Positions 50,434-63,525 of a stretch of DNA of 64,000 nucleotides are shown in pieces. Under the pieces are notes generated by a model. That model was given only the letters and a program-made list of their open reading frames with translations, had not been told where the DNA came from and did not search any database. A program made the translations under genes and the position numbers. Each line of letters opens with the position of its first letter. Position 1 is the stretch's first letter. The DNA is from Calliopsis andreniformis (Eukaryota > Arthropoda > Insecta > Hymenoptera > Andrenidae): contig NW_027480429.1 in NCBI RefSeq assembly GCF_051401765.1, positions 14,450,157 to 14,514,156 on the forward strand, in the 5' to 3' direction.

Positions 50434-52398
50434 CTAGGCTTCACTCTAGGGCGTTGCTCCACCAGATCAAACAGTTAGGGCCTCAGAAGTCAACGCCCGA
50501 AGCATAAAATACAAGATAAATAGAAGAGTTTTTCCATTGTGTAAAACGAATAATTGCTACCAGTGTAAAAGTTATGGTCATTTCTACGTTCCGGGCAACC
50601 TAGGCTTCACTCTATGGCGTTCTTCCACCACATCGAATAGCTACGGCCCCAGAAGTCAACACCTGAAGTCTAAAATACAATAAAAATACAACAGTCTTTC
50701 CATCCTATAACAGGAATAATTGCAACCCGTGTGAAGGTGATGGTCATTTCTGCGTTCCAGGCAACCTAGGCTTCACTCTAGGGCGTTGTTCCACCAGATC
50801 GAATAGTTAGGGCCTAAGAAGTCAACGCCAGTAGCATAAAATACGATATAAATACAACAACTTTTCCATCGTATAAAACGAATAATTGCAACCAGTTTGA
50901 AGGTGATGGTCATTTCTACGTACCGGGCAACCTAGGCTTTACTCTAGGGCGTTGCTCCACCAGACGAAACAGTTAGGGCCTTAGAAGTCAACGCCCGAAG
51001 CATAAAATACAAAATAAATAGAACAGTTATTCCATTGTATAAAACGCATAATTGCTACCAGTGTAAAAGTTATGGTCATTTCTACGTTCCGGGCAACCTA
51101 GGCTTCACCCAAGGGCGTTTTTCCACCAGATCGAATAGTTCGGGCCTAAGATGTGAACGCCAGAAGAATAAAATACAATATAAATATAACAGTTTTTCCA
51201 TCGTATAAAACAAATAATAGCAACCAGTGTGAAAGTTATGGTCATTTCTACGTTCCGGGCAACCTAGGCTCCACTCTAGGGCGTTGCTCCACCAGACCGA
51301 AATGTTAGGGCCTAAGAAGTCAACGCCCGAAGCATAAAACACGATATAAATGCAACAGCATTTCCATCGTATTAAATGAATAATTGCTAACAGTGTGAAA
51401 GTAGTGGTCACTTCTACGTTCCGAGCAACCTAGGCTTCACTCTAGGGCGGTGCTCCAACATATCGAATAGCTACGGCCTTAGGAGTCTACGCCTGAAGCA
51501 TAAAATACAATATAAATATAACAGTTCTTCCATCGTATAGAACGAATAACAGCAACCAGTGTGAAAGTTATGGTCATTTCTACGTTCCGGGCTACCTAGG
51601 CTTCACTCTGTGGCGTTCTTCCACCACATCGAATAGCAACGGCCTCAGTAGTCAACGCCAGAAGCATAAAATACAATATAAATATAACAGTTTTTCCATC
51701 GTATAAAACGAATAATAGCAACCAGTGTGAAAGTTATGGTCATTTCTAAGTTCCGGGCAACCTAGGCTTCACTCTAGGGCGTTGCTCCACAAGATCATAC
51801 AGTTAGGGCCTTAGAAGCCAACGCCCGAAGCATAAAGCACAAAATAAATAGAACGGTTTTTCCATTGTATAAAACGAATAATTGCTACCAGTGTAAAATT
51901 TATGGTCATTTCTACGTTCCGGGCAACCTAGGTTTCACTCAAGGGCGTTGCTCCTCGAGATCGAATAGTTACGGCCTAAGCAGTCAACGCCTGAAGCATA
52001 AAATACGATAAAGATGCAACAGTTTTTCCATCGTATAAAACGAATAATTGCAACCAGTGTGAAAGTTATGGTCATTTCTACATTCCGAGCAACCTAGGCC
52101 TCACTCTAGGGCGTTGTTCCACCAGATCGAATAGTTAGGGCCTAAGAAGTGAACGCCAGAAGCATAAAATGCAATAAAAATACAACAGTTTTTCCATCGT
52201 GTAGCAGGAGTAATATGCAACCATTGTAATAGTAGTGGTCGTTTCTACGTTCCGGGCAACCTAGGCTTCACTCCACGGCGTTGTTCCACCAGATCGAATA
52301 GTTAGGGCCTAAGAAGTCAACACCAGAAGAATAAAATACAAAATAAATACAACAGCCTTTACACCGTATAAAACGAATAATTGCAACCCGTGTGAAAG
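49895..52398 (+). repeat. 15-monomer segment copied at 59020-61523
   Basis: The offset is constant at 9,125 bp (55 monomers). Markers are 'ggcggtgctccaacatatcg' (51448 and 60573), 'gaacgaataacagc' near 51540 and 60665, and 'ctgtggcgttc' at 51608 and 60733. Substitutions are scattered, for example 'ggccaacctgg' near 50261 against 'ggcaaacctgg' near 59386. The match ends at 52398, where 'aaagtgatgg' is opposed to 'aaagttatgg'. Confidence 0.86.
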
Positions 52399-53299
52399 TG
52401 ATGGTCATTTCTACGTTCCAGGCAACCTAGGCTTCACTTTAGGGCGTTGTTCCACCAGATCGTATAGCTAGGGCCTAAGAAGTAAACGCCAGAAGCATAA
52501 AATACAATATAAATACAACAGCTTTTCCATCGTATAAAACGAATAATTGCTACCAGTGTGAAAGTTATGGTCATTTCTACTTTCCGGGCAACCTAGGCTT
52601 CACTCTAGGGCGTTGCTCCACCAGATCAAACAGTTAGGGCCTCAGAAAGCAACGCCCGAAGCATAAAATACAAGATAAATAGAAGAGTTTTTCCATTGTG
52701 TAAAACGAATAATTGCTACCAGTGTAAAAGTTATGGTCATTTCTACGTTCCGGGCAACCTAGGCTTCACTCTATGGCGTTCTTCCACCACATCGAATAGC
52801 TACGGCCTCAGAAGTCAACACCTGAAGTCTAAAATACAATAAAAATACAACAGTCTTTCCATCCTATGACAGGATTAATTGCTACCAGTGTGAAAGTTAT
52901 GGTCATTTCTACTTTCCGGGCAACCTAGGCTTCACCCTAGGGCGTTGTTCCACCTGATGGAATAGTTAGGTCCCAAGAAGTCAACGCCAGAAGCATAAAA
53001 TACGATATAAATGCAACAGCTTTTCCATCGTATAAAACGAATAATTGCAACCAGTTTGAAAGTGATGGTCATTTCTACGTACCGCGCAACCTAGGCTTCA
53101 CTATAGGGCGTTGCTCCACCAGGTCAAACAGTTAGGGCCTTAGAAGCCAACTCCCGAAGCATTAAAGACAAAATAAATAGAACAGTTTTTCCATTGTATA
53201 AAACGAATAATTGCTACCAGTGTATAAGTTGTGGTCATTTCTACGTTCAGGGCGACATAGGCTTCACCCTAGGCCGTTGTTCCACCAGATCGAATGGTT
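52399..53299 (+). repeat. Monomers matching 39.3 kb and 14.2 kb trimer order
   Basis: It contains the 'cagaa-gcaacgcc' monomer (here 'cagaaagcaacgcc'), then the 'ctatggcgttcttcc' monomer, then the 'ctatgacagg' monomer, the same order as near 14230-14730 and 39440-39935. It then carries 'accgcgcaacc' and 'gttcagggcgacatagg' monomers as near 12430-12600 and enters the third 42-mer copy near 53300. No gene is seen. Confidence 0.76.
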
Positions 53300-56200
53300 A
53301 GGGCCTAAGAAGTGAACGCCAGAAGCATAAAATACAATATAAATACAACAGTTTTTCCATCATATAAAACGAATAATTGCAACGAGTATGAAAGTTATGG
53401 TCATTTCTACTTTCCGGGCAACCTAGGCTTCACCCTGGGGCGTTGCGCAAACAGATTGAATAGTTTGGGCCTTAGAAGTCAATGCCCGAATGATAAAATG
53501 CAATGAAAATTAAACAGTTTTTCCATCGTATAACAGGATTAATTGCAACCAGTTTGAAAGTGATCGTCATTTCTACGTTCCGGGCAACCTAGGCTTCACT
53601 CTAGGGCGTTGCTCCACTAGATCGAAATGCTAGGGCCTTAGAAGTCAACGCCAGAAGCATAAAATACAATATAAATACAACAGCATTTCCATCGTATAAA
53701 ACGAATAATTGCTACCAGTGTGAAAGTTATGGTCATTTCTACTTTCCGGGCAACCTAGGCTTCACCCTAGGGCGTTGTTCCACCTGATGGAATAGTTAGG
53801 TCCCAAGAAGTCAACGCCAGAAGCATAAAGTACGATATAAATACAACAGTTTTTCCATCATATGAAACGAATAATTGCAACTAGTATGAAAGTTATGGTC
53901 ATTTCTACTTTCCGGGCAACCTAGGCTTCACCCAAGGGCGTTGCTCCAACAGATTTAATAGCTAGGGCCTTAGAAGTCAAAGCCCAAAGCATAAAATGCA
54001 ATAAAAATACAACAGTCTTTCCATCATATAACAGGAATAATTGCAACCCGTGTAAGTGATGGTCATTTCTACTTTCCGGGCAACCTAGGCTTCACCCTAG
54101 GGCGTTGTTCCACATGATGGAATAGTTAGGGCCTAAGAAGTCAAGCCAGAAGCATAAAATACGATATAGGTACAACAGCTTTTCCATCGTATAAAACGAA
54201 TTATTGCTACCAGTGTGAAAGTTATGGTCATTTCTACTTTCCGGCCAACCTAGGCTACACCCTAGGTCGTTGTTCCACCTGATGGAATAGTTAGGGCCTA
54301 AGAAGTCAACGCCAGAAGCATGAAATACGATATAAATACAACAGCTTTTACATCGTATAAAACGAATAATTGCAACCAGTTGAAAGTGATGGTCATTTCT
54401 ACGTACCGGGCAACCTAGGCTTCACTCTAGGGCATTGCTCCACCAGATCAAACAGTTAGGGCCTCAGAAGTCAACGCCCGAAGCATAAAATACAAGATAA
54501 ATAGAAGAGTTTTTCCATTGTGTAAAACGAATAATTGCTACCAGTGTAAAAGTTATGGTCATTTCTACATTCCGGGCAACCTAGGCTTCACTCTATGGCG
54601 TTCTTCCACCACATCGAATAGCTACGGCCTCAGAAGTCAACACCTGAAGTCTAAAATACAATAAAAATACAACAGTCTTTCCATCCTATAACAGGAATAA
54701 TTGCAACCCGTGTGAAGGTGATGGTCATTTCTGCGATCCAGGCAACCTAGGCTTCACTCTAAGGCGTTGTTCCACCAGATCGAATAGTTAGGGCCTAAGA
54801 AGTCAACGCCAGTAGCATAAAATACGATATAAATACAACAACTTTTCCATCGTATAAAACGAATAATTGCAACCAGTTTGAAGGTGATGGTCATTTCTAC
54901 GTGCCGGGCAACCTAGGCTTCACTCTAGGTCGTTGCTCCACCAGACGAAACAGTTAGGGCCTTAGAAGTCAACGCCCGAAGCACAAAATACAAAATAAAT
55001 AGAACAGTTATTCCATTGTATAAAACGCATAATTGCTACCAGTGTAAAAGTTATGGTCATTTCTACGTTCCGGGCAACCTAGGGTTCACCCAAGGGCGTT
55101 GTTCCACCAGATCGAATAGTTCGGGCCTAAGAAGTGAACGCCAGAAGAACAAAATACAATATAAATATAACAGTTTTTCCATCGTATAAAACGAATAGTA
55201 GCAACCAGTTTGAAAGTTATGGTCATTTCTACGTTCCGGGTAACCTAGGTTTCACTCTAGGGCGTTGCTCCACCAGATCAAACAGTTAGGGCCTTAGAAG
55301 CCAACGCCCGAAGCATTAAATACAAAATAAGTAGAACAGTTTTTCCATTGTAAAAAACGAATAATTGCTACCAGTGTAAACGTTATGGTCATTTCTAAGT
55401 TCCGGGCAACCCAGGCTTCACTCTATGGCGTTGCTCCACTAGATCGAATAGCTAGGGCCTTTGAAGTCAATGCCAGAAGCATAAAATACAGTATAAATAC
55501 AACCCTTTTTCCATCGTATAAAACAAATAATTACAACCAGTATGAAACTTATGGTCATTTCTACTTTCCGAGCAACCTACACTTCACCCTAGGGCGATGC
55601 TCCAACAGATTGAATAGTTAGGGCCTTAGAAGTCAACGCCCGAAGCATAAAATGCAATAAAAATACAACAGTGTTTCCATCATATAACAGGAATAATTGC
55701 AATCAGTTTGAAAGCGATGGCCAATTCTACGTTCCGGGCAAACTAGGCTTCACTCTAGGGCGTTGATCTACCAGATCAAACAGTTAGGGCCTTAGAAGCC
55801 AACGCCCGAAGCATTAAATACAAAATAAGTAGAACAGTTTTTCCATTGTATAAAACGAATAATTGCTACCAGTGTAAACGTTATGGTCATTTCTACGTTC
55901 CGGGCAACCCAGGCTTCACTCTATGGCGTTGCTCCACTAGATCGAATAGCTAGGCCCCTTGAAGTCAACGCCAGAAGCATAAAATACAATATAAATACAA
56001 CACTTTTTCCATCGTATAAAACAAATAATTGCAACCAGTATGAAACTTATGGTCATTTCTACTTTCCGAGCAACCTACACTTCACCCTAGGGCGTTGCTC
56101 CAACAGATTGAATAGTTTGGGCCTTAGAAGTCAATGCCCGAAGCATAAAATACGATATAAATAAAACAGTTTTTCCATTGTATAAAACGAATAATTGCTA

Positions 56201-57227
56201 CCAGTGTGAAAGTGATAGTCATTTCTACGTTCCGTGCAACCTAGTCTTCACTCTAGGGCGTTGCTCCACCAAATCGAATAGCTAGGTACCTAGAAGTCAA
56301 CGCCAGAAGCATAAAATACAATAAAGATGCAAAAGTTTTTCCATCGTATTACGGGAATAACTGCAAACAGTATTAAAGTACTGGTCATTTCTACGTTCCG
56401 GGTAACCTAGGTTTCACGCTAGGGCGTTGCTCCACCAGATGGAATAGCTAGGGACTTAGAATTCAACGCCTTAAGAATAAAATACAATATAAGTACAACA
56501 GTTTTTCCATCGTATGAAATGAATAATTGCAACCAGTGTGAAAGTTATGGCCATTTCTACATTTCGAGCAACCTAGGCTTCACTCTAGGGCGTTGTTCCA
56601 CCAGATCGAATAGTTAGGGCCTAAGAAGTGAACGCCAGAAGCATAAAATACAGTATAAATACAACAGTTTTTCCATCATATAAAACGAATAATTGCAACC
56701 AGTATAAAAGTTATGGTCATTTCTACTTTCCGGGCGACCAGGGCTTCACCCTAGGACGTTGCTCCAACAGATTGAATAGTTAGGGCCTTAGAAGTCAATG
56801 CCCGAAGCATAAAATACATTATAAATACAACAGTTTTTCCATCATATAAAACGAATAATTGCAACTAGTATGAAAGTTATGGTCATTTCTACTTTCCGGG
56901 CAACCTAGGCTTCACCCTAGGGCGTTGCTCCAACAGATTGAATAGCTAGGGCTATAGAAGTCAAAGCCCAAAGCATAAAATGCAATGAAAGTACAACAGC
57001 CTTTCCATCATATAACAGGAATAATTGCAACCCGTGTAAGTTATGGTCATTTCTACTTTCCGGGCAACCTAGGCTTCACCCTAGGGCGTTGTTCCACATG
57101 GTGGAATAGTTAGGGCCTAAGAAGTCAACGCCAGAAGCATAAAATACGATATAGATACAACAGCTTTTCCATCGTATAAAAAGAATTATTGCTACCAGTG
57201 TGAAAGTTATGGTCATTTCTACTTTCC
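53300..57227 (+). repeat. Partial third copy of the 42-mer (left ~24 monomers)
   Basis: It aligns with about 30558-34485 at a constant 22,742 bp offset (137 monomers), so it derives from the second rather than the first 42-mer: it begins with the same 'gagtgaacgccag' monomer found only there in this context. More substitutions are visible than between the two adjacent 42-mers, for example 'gtatcaaag' near 33960 against 'gtataaaag' near 56702. It leaves the 42-mer at about 57227 ('ttccggcc' against 'ttccgtgc') and from there follows 6.1 kb type sequence. Confidence 0.86.
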
Positions 57228-57954
57228 GGCCAACCTAGGCTACACCCTAGGGCGTTGTTCCACCTGATGGAATAGTTAGGGCCTAAGAAGCCAACGCCAG
57301 AAGCATAAAATACGATATAAATACAACAGCTTTTCCATCGTATAAAGCGAATAATTGCAACCAGTTTGAAAGTGATGGTCATTTCTACGTACCGGGCAAC
57401 CTAGGCTTCACTCTAGGGCGTTGCTCCAACAGATTGAATAGTTAGGGCCTTAGAAGTCAATGCCCGAAGCATAAAATACGATATAAATAAAACAGTTTTT
57501 CCATTGTATAAAACGAATAATTGCTACCAGTGTGAAAGTTATGGTCATTTCGACGTTCCGCGCAACCTGGGCTTTACCCCAGGGCGATGTTCCACCAGAC
57601 GGAATAGTTAGGGTTTGGAAGAAGTCAACGCCAGAAGCATAAAATACGATATAAATGCAACAGCTTTTCCATCGTATATAATGTATATTTGCAAACAGTG
57701 TCAAAGTAATGGTCATTTCTACGTACCGGGCAACCTAGGCTCCACACTAGGGCGTTGTTCCACCTGATGGAATAGTTAGGTCCCAAGAAGTCAACGCCAG
57801 AAGCATAAAATACGATATAAATACAACAGCTTTTCCATCGTATAAAACGAATAATTGCAACCAGTTTGAAAGTGATGGTCATTTCTACGTACCGCGCAAC
57901 CTAGGCTTCACTATAGGGCGTTGCTCCACCAGGTCAAACAGTTAGGGCCTTAGA
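57228..57954 (+). repeat. Transition monomers including the most divergent monomer
   Basis: The first part follows 6127-6300 type sequence. The monomer at about 57570-57735 is unusual. It reads 'gttagggtttggaagaag' where others have 'gttagggcctaagaag', and 'cgtatataatgtatatttg' where others have 'cgtataaaacgaataattg', followed by 'tgtcaaagtaatgg'. The next monomer (about 57735-57900) returns to a common type. This is the largest departure from consensus that I noticed in the window, yet it stays in phase. Confidence 0.75.
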
Positions 57955-59738
57955 AGCCAACTCCCGAAGCATTAAATACAAAATAAATAGAACAGTTTTT
58001 CCATTGTATAAAACGAATAATTGCTACCAGTATGAAAGTTATGGTCATTTCTACTTTCCGGGAAACCTAGGCTTCACCCTAGGGCGCTGCTCCAACAGAT
58101 TGTATAGTTAGGGCCTTAGAAGTCAATGACCGAAGCATATAATGCAATAAAAATAAAACAGTATTTCCATCATATAACAGGAATAATTGCAACCAATTTG
58201 AAAGTGATGGTCATTTATACGTACCGGGCAACCTACGCTTCACTCGAGGGCGTTGCTCCACCAGATCGAATAGTTAGGGCCTTAGAAGTCAACTCCCGTA
58301 GCATAAAATACAAGATAAATAGAACAGTTTTTCCATCGTATAAAACGAATAATTGCTGCCAGTGTGAAAGTTATGGTCATTTCTACTTGCCGGGCAACCT
58401 AGGCTTCACCCTAGGGCGTTGTTCCGCCTGATGGAATAGTTAGGGCCTAAGAACTCAACGCCAGAAGCATAAAATACGATATAAATACAACAGCGTTTCC
58501 ATCGTATAAAACGAATAATTGCAACCAGTTTGAAAGTGATGGTCATTTCTACGTATCGGGCAACCTAGCCTGCACTCTAGGGCGTTGCTCCACCAGATCA
58601 AACAGTTAGGGCCTTAGAAGTCAACGCCCGAAGCATAAAATACAACATAATAGAACAGTCTTTCCATTGTATAAAACGAATAATTGCTACCAGTGTAAAC
58701 TTTATGGTCAATTCTACGTTCCGGGCAACCTAGGCTTCACGCTAGGGCGTTGTTCCACCAGATCGAATAGTTCGGGCCTAAGAAGTGAACGCCAGAAGAA
58801 TAAAATACAAAATAAATACAACAGCCTTTACACCGTATAAAACGAATAACTGCAACCCGTGTGAAAGTGATGGTCATTTCTACGTTCCAGGCAACCTAGG
58901 CTTCACTCTAGGGCGTTGTTCCACCAGATGGTATAGCTAGGGCCTAAGAAGTAAACGCCAGAAGCATAAAATACGATACAAATACAACTGCTTTTCCATC
59001 GTATAAAAGAATAATTGCAACCAGTGTGAAAGTAATGGTCATTTCTACGTTCCGGGCAACCTAGGCTTCACTCTAGGGCGTTGCTCCACCACATCTAATA
59101 GCTACGGCCTTAGAAGTCAACGCCAGAGGCATAAAATACAATATAAATACAACAGCGTTTCCATCGTATAAAACGAATAATTGCAACCAGTGTGAAAGTT
59201 ATGGTCATTTCTACATTCCGAGCAACCTAGGCTTCACTCTAGGGCGTTGCTCCACCAGATCGAATAGTTAGGTCCTTAGAAGTAAACGCCAGAAGCATAA
59301 AATGCAATATAAATACAACAGCTTTTACATCGTATAAAAGGAATAATTGCAAACAGTGTGAAAGAAATGGTCATTTCTACGTTCCGGCAAACCTGGGCTT
59401 CACCCTAGGCCGTTGTTCCACCAGATCGAATAGTTAGGGCCTAAGAAGTGAACGCCAGAACCATAAAATGCAATAAAAATACAACAGTTTTTCCATCGTA
59501 TAACAGGATTAATTGCAACCAGTTTGAAAGTGATGGTCATTTCTCCTTTCCGGGCAACCTAGGCTTCACTCTAGGGCGTTGCTCCACCAGATCAAACAGT
59601 TAGGGCCTCAGAAGTCAACGCCCGAAGCATAAAATACAAGATAAATAGAAGAGTTTTTCCATTGTGTAAAACGAATAATTGCTACCAGTGTAAAAGTTAT
59701 GGTCATTTCTACGTTCCGGGCAACCTAGGCTTCACTCT
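57955..59738 (+). repeat. Segment copied at 61772-63555 (23-monomer offset)
   Basis: The two stretches align at 3,817 bp. Shared private variants include 'caatgaccg' near 58124 and 61941, 'tacgtatcgggc' near 58552 and 62369, 'agcctgcactc' near 58567 and 62384, and 'acagtctttccattg' near 58656 and 62473. They part near 59738 and 63555 ('ctctttggcg' against 'ctccacggcg'). Confidence 0.86.
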
Positions 59739-61523
59739 TTGGCGTTCTTCCACCACATCGAATAGCTACGGCCCCAGAAGTCAACACCTGAAATCTAAAA
59801 TACAATAAAAATACAACAGTCTTTCCATCCTATAACAGGAATAATTGCAACCCGGGTGAAGGTGATGGTCATTTCTGCGTTCCAGGCAACCTAGGCTTCA
59901 CTCTAGGGCGTTGTTCCACCAGATCGAATAGTTAGGGCCTAAGAAGTCAACGCCAGTAGCATTAAATACGATATAAATACAACAACTTTTCCATCGTATA
60001 AAACGAATAATTGCAACCAGTTTGAAGGTGATGATCATTTCTACGTACCGGGCAACCTAGGCTTCACTCTTGGGCGTTGCTCCACCAGACGAAACAGTTA
60101 GGGCCTTAGAAGTCAACGCCCGAAGCATAAAATACAAAATAAATAGAACAGTTATTCCATTGTATAAAACGCATAATTGCTACCAGTGTAAAAGTTATGG
60201 TCATTTCTACGTTCCGGGCAACCTAGGCTTCACCCAAGGGCGTTTTTCCACCAGATCGAATAGTTCGGGCCTAAGATGTGAACGCCAGAAGAATAAAATA
60301 CAATATAAATATAACAGTTTTTCCATCGTATAAAACGAATAATAGCAACCAGTGTGAAAGTTATGGTCATTTCTACGTTCCGGGCAACCTAGGCTCCACT
60401 CTAGGGCGTTGCTCCACCAGATCGAAATGTTAGGGCCTAAGAAGTCAACGCCCGAAGCATAAAATACGATATAAATGCAACAGCATTTCCATCGTATTAA
60501 ATGAATAATTGCTAACAGTGTGAAAGTAGTGGTCATTTCTACGTTCCGAGCAACGTAGGCTTCACTCTAGGGCGGTGCTCCAACATATCGAATAGCTACA
60601 GCCTTAGGAGTCTACGCCTGAAGCATAAAATACAATATAAATATAACAGTTCTTCCATCGTATAGAACGAATAACAGCAACCAGTGTGAAAGTTATGGTC
60701 ATTTCTACGTTCCGGGCTACCTAGGCTTCACTCTGTGGCGTTCTTCCACCACATCGAATAGCAACGGCCTCAGTAGTCAACGCCAGAAGCATAAAATACA
60801 ATATAAATATAACAGTTTTTCCATCGTATAAAACGAATAATAGCAACCAGTGTGAAAGTTATGGTCATTTCTAAGTTCCGGGCAACCTAGGCTTCACTCT
60901 AGGGCGTTGGTCCACCAGATCATACAGTTAGGGCCTTAGAAGCCAACGCCCGAAGCATAAAACACAAAATAAATAGAACGGTTTTTCCATAGTATAAAAC
61001 GAATAATTGTTACCAGTGTAAAATTTATGGTCATTTCTACGTTCCGGGCAACCTAGGTTTCACTCAAGGGCGTTGCTCCTCGAGATCGAATAGTTACGGC
61101 CTAAGCAGTCAACGCCTGAAGCATAAAATACGATAAAGGTGCAACAGTTTTTCCATCGTATAACACGAATAATTGCAACCAGTGTGAAAGTTATGGTCAT
61201 TTCTACATTCCGAGCAACCTAGGCCTCACTCTAGGGCGTTGTTCCACCAGATCGAATAGTTAGGGCCTAAGAAGTGAACGCCAGAAGCATAAAATGCAAT
61301 AAAAATACAACAGTTTTTCCATCGTGTAGCAGGAGTAATATGCAACCAGTGTGATAGTAGTGGTCATTTCTACGTTCCGGGCAACCTAGGCTTCACTCCA
61401 CGGCGTTGTTCCACCAGATCGAATAGTTAGGGCCTAAGAAGTCAACACCAGAAGAATAAAATACAAAATAAATACAACAGCCTTTACACCGTATAAAACG
61501 AATAATTGCAACCCGTGTGAAAG
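59020..61523 (+). repeat. Copy of 49895-52398
   Basis: This is the second copy of the 15-monomer segment, offset 9,125. It overlaps the end of the 57955-59738 block, so that block joins 37.9 kb type monomers on its left to 49.9 kb type monomers on its right. A substitution private to this copy is 'gagcaacgtagg' near 60548 against 'gagcaacctagg'. Confidence 0.86.
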
Positions 61524-63525
61524 TTATGGTCATTTCTACTTTCCGGGCAACCTAGGCTTCACCCTAGGGCGTTGTTCCACCTGATGGAATAGTTAGGTCC
61601 CAAGAAGTAAACGCCAGAAGCATAAAATACAATATAAATACAACAGCTTTTCCATCGTATAAAACGAATAATTGCTACCAGTGTGAAAGTTATGGTCATT
61701 TCTACTTTCCGGGCAACCTAGGCTTCACTCTAGGGCGTTGCTCCACCAGATCAAACAGTTAGGGCCTTAGAAGCCAACTCCCGAAGCATTAAATACAAAA
61801 TAAATAGAACAGTTTTTCCATTGTATAAAACGAATAATTGCTACCAGTATGAAAGTTATGGTCATTTCTACTTTCCGGGCAACCTAGGCTTCACCCTAGG
61901 GCGCTGCTCCAACAGATTGTATAGTTAGGGCCTTAGAAGTCAATGACCGAAGCATATAATGCAATAAAAATAAAACAGTATTTCCATCATATAACAGGAA
62001 TAATTGCAACCAATTTGAAAGTGATGGTCATTTATACGTACCGGGCAACCTACGCTTCACTCGAGGGCGTTGCTCCACCAGATCGAATAGTTAGGGCCTT
62101 AGAAGTCAACTCCCGTAGCATCAAATACAAGATAAATAGAACAGTTTTTCCATCGTATAAAACGAATAATTGCTGCCAGTGTGAAAGTTATGGTCATTTC
62201 TACTTGCCGGGCAACCTAGGCTTCACCCTAGGGCGTTGTTCCGCCTGATGGAATAGTTAGGGCCTAAGAAGTCAACGCCAGAAGCATAAAATACGATATA
62301 AATACAACAGCGTTTCCATCGTATAAAACGAATAATTGCAACCAGTTTGAAAGTGATGGTCATTTCTACGTATCGGGCAACCTAGCCTGCACTCTAGGGC
62401 GTTGCTCCACCAGATCAAACAGTTAGGGCCTTAGAAGTCAACGCCCGAAGCATAAAATACAACATAATAGAACAGTCTTTCCATTGTATAAAACGAATAA
62501 TTGCTACCAGTGTAAACTTTATGGTCAATTCTACGTTCCGGGCAACCTAGGCTTCACGCTAGGGCGTTGTTCCACCAGATCGAATAGTTCGGGCCTAAGA
62601 AGTGAACGCCAGAAGAATAAAATACAAAATAAATACAACAGCCTTTACACCGTATAAAACGAATAACTGCAACCCGTGTGAAAGTGATGGTCATTTCTAC
62701 GTTCCAGGCAACCTAGGCTTCACTCTAGGGTGTTGTTCCACCAGATGGTATAGCTAGGGCCTAAGAAGTAAACGCCAGAAGCATAAAATACGATACAAAT
62801 ACAACTGCTTTTCCATCGTATAAAAGAATAATTGCAACCAGTGTGAAAGTAATGGTCATTTCTACGTTCCGGGCAACCTAGGCTTCACTCTAGGGCGTTG
62901 CTCCACCACATCTAATAGCTACGGCCTTAGAAGTCAACGCCAGAGGCATAAAATACAATATAAATACAACAGCGTTTCCATCGTATAAAACGAATAATTG
63001 CAACCAGTGTGAAAGTTATGGTCATTTCTACATTCCGAGCAACCTAGGCTTCACTCTAGGGCGTTGCTCCACCAGATCGAATAGTTAGGTCCTTAGAAGT
63101 AAACGCCAGAAGCATAAAATGCGATATAAATACAACAGCTTTTACATCGTATAAAAGGAATAATTGCAAACAGTGTGAAAGTAATGGTCATTTCTACGTT
63201 CCGGCCAACCTGGGCTTCACCCTAGGCCGTTGTTCCACCAGATCGAATAGTTAGGGCCTAAGAAGTGAACGCCAGAACCATAAAATGCAATAAAAATACA
63301 ACAGTTTTTCCATCGTATAACAGAATTAATTGCAACCAGTTTGAAAGTGATGGTCATTTCTCCTTTCCGGGCAACCTAGGCTTCACTCTAGGGCGTTGCT
63401 CCACCAGATCAAACAGTTAGGGCCTCAGAAGTCAACGCCCGAAGCATAAAATACAAGATAAATAGAAGAGTTTTTCCATTGTGTAAAACGAATAATTGCT
63501 ACCAGTGTAAAAGTTATGGTCATTT
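61370..63525 (+). repeat. 13-mer HOR unit, copy 1 (2,156 bp)
   Basis: The sequence from about 61370 ('cctaggcttcactccacgg' at 61385) reappears from 63526 (same marker at 63541), an offset of 2,156 bp or 13 monomers. Most of the unit, from 61772 on, is the second copy of 57955-59738, so the 13-mer was built from an older block and then duplicated. Confidence 0.84.

Noticed and set aside
51082..51411. Reverse-strand open frame of 109 codons, also at 60207-60536
   Set aside because: It is the longest frame but is again only a read-through of about two satellite monomers. Internally it shows the same repeated motif as other reverse frames, and there is no promoter, domain or independent conservation.
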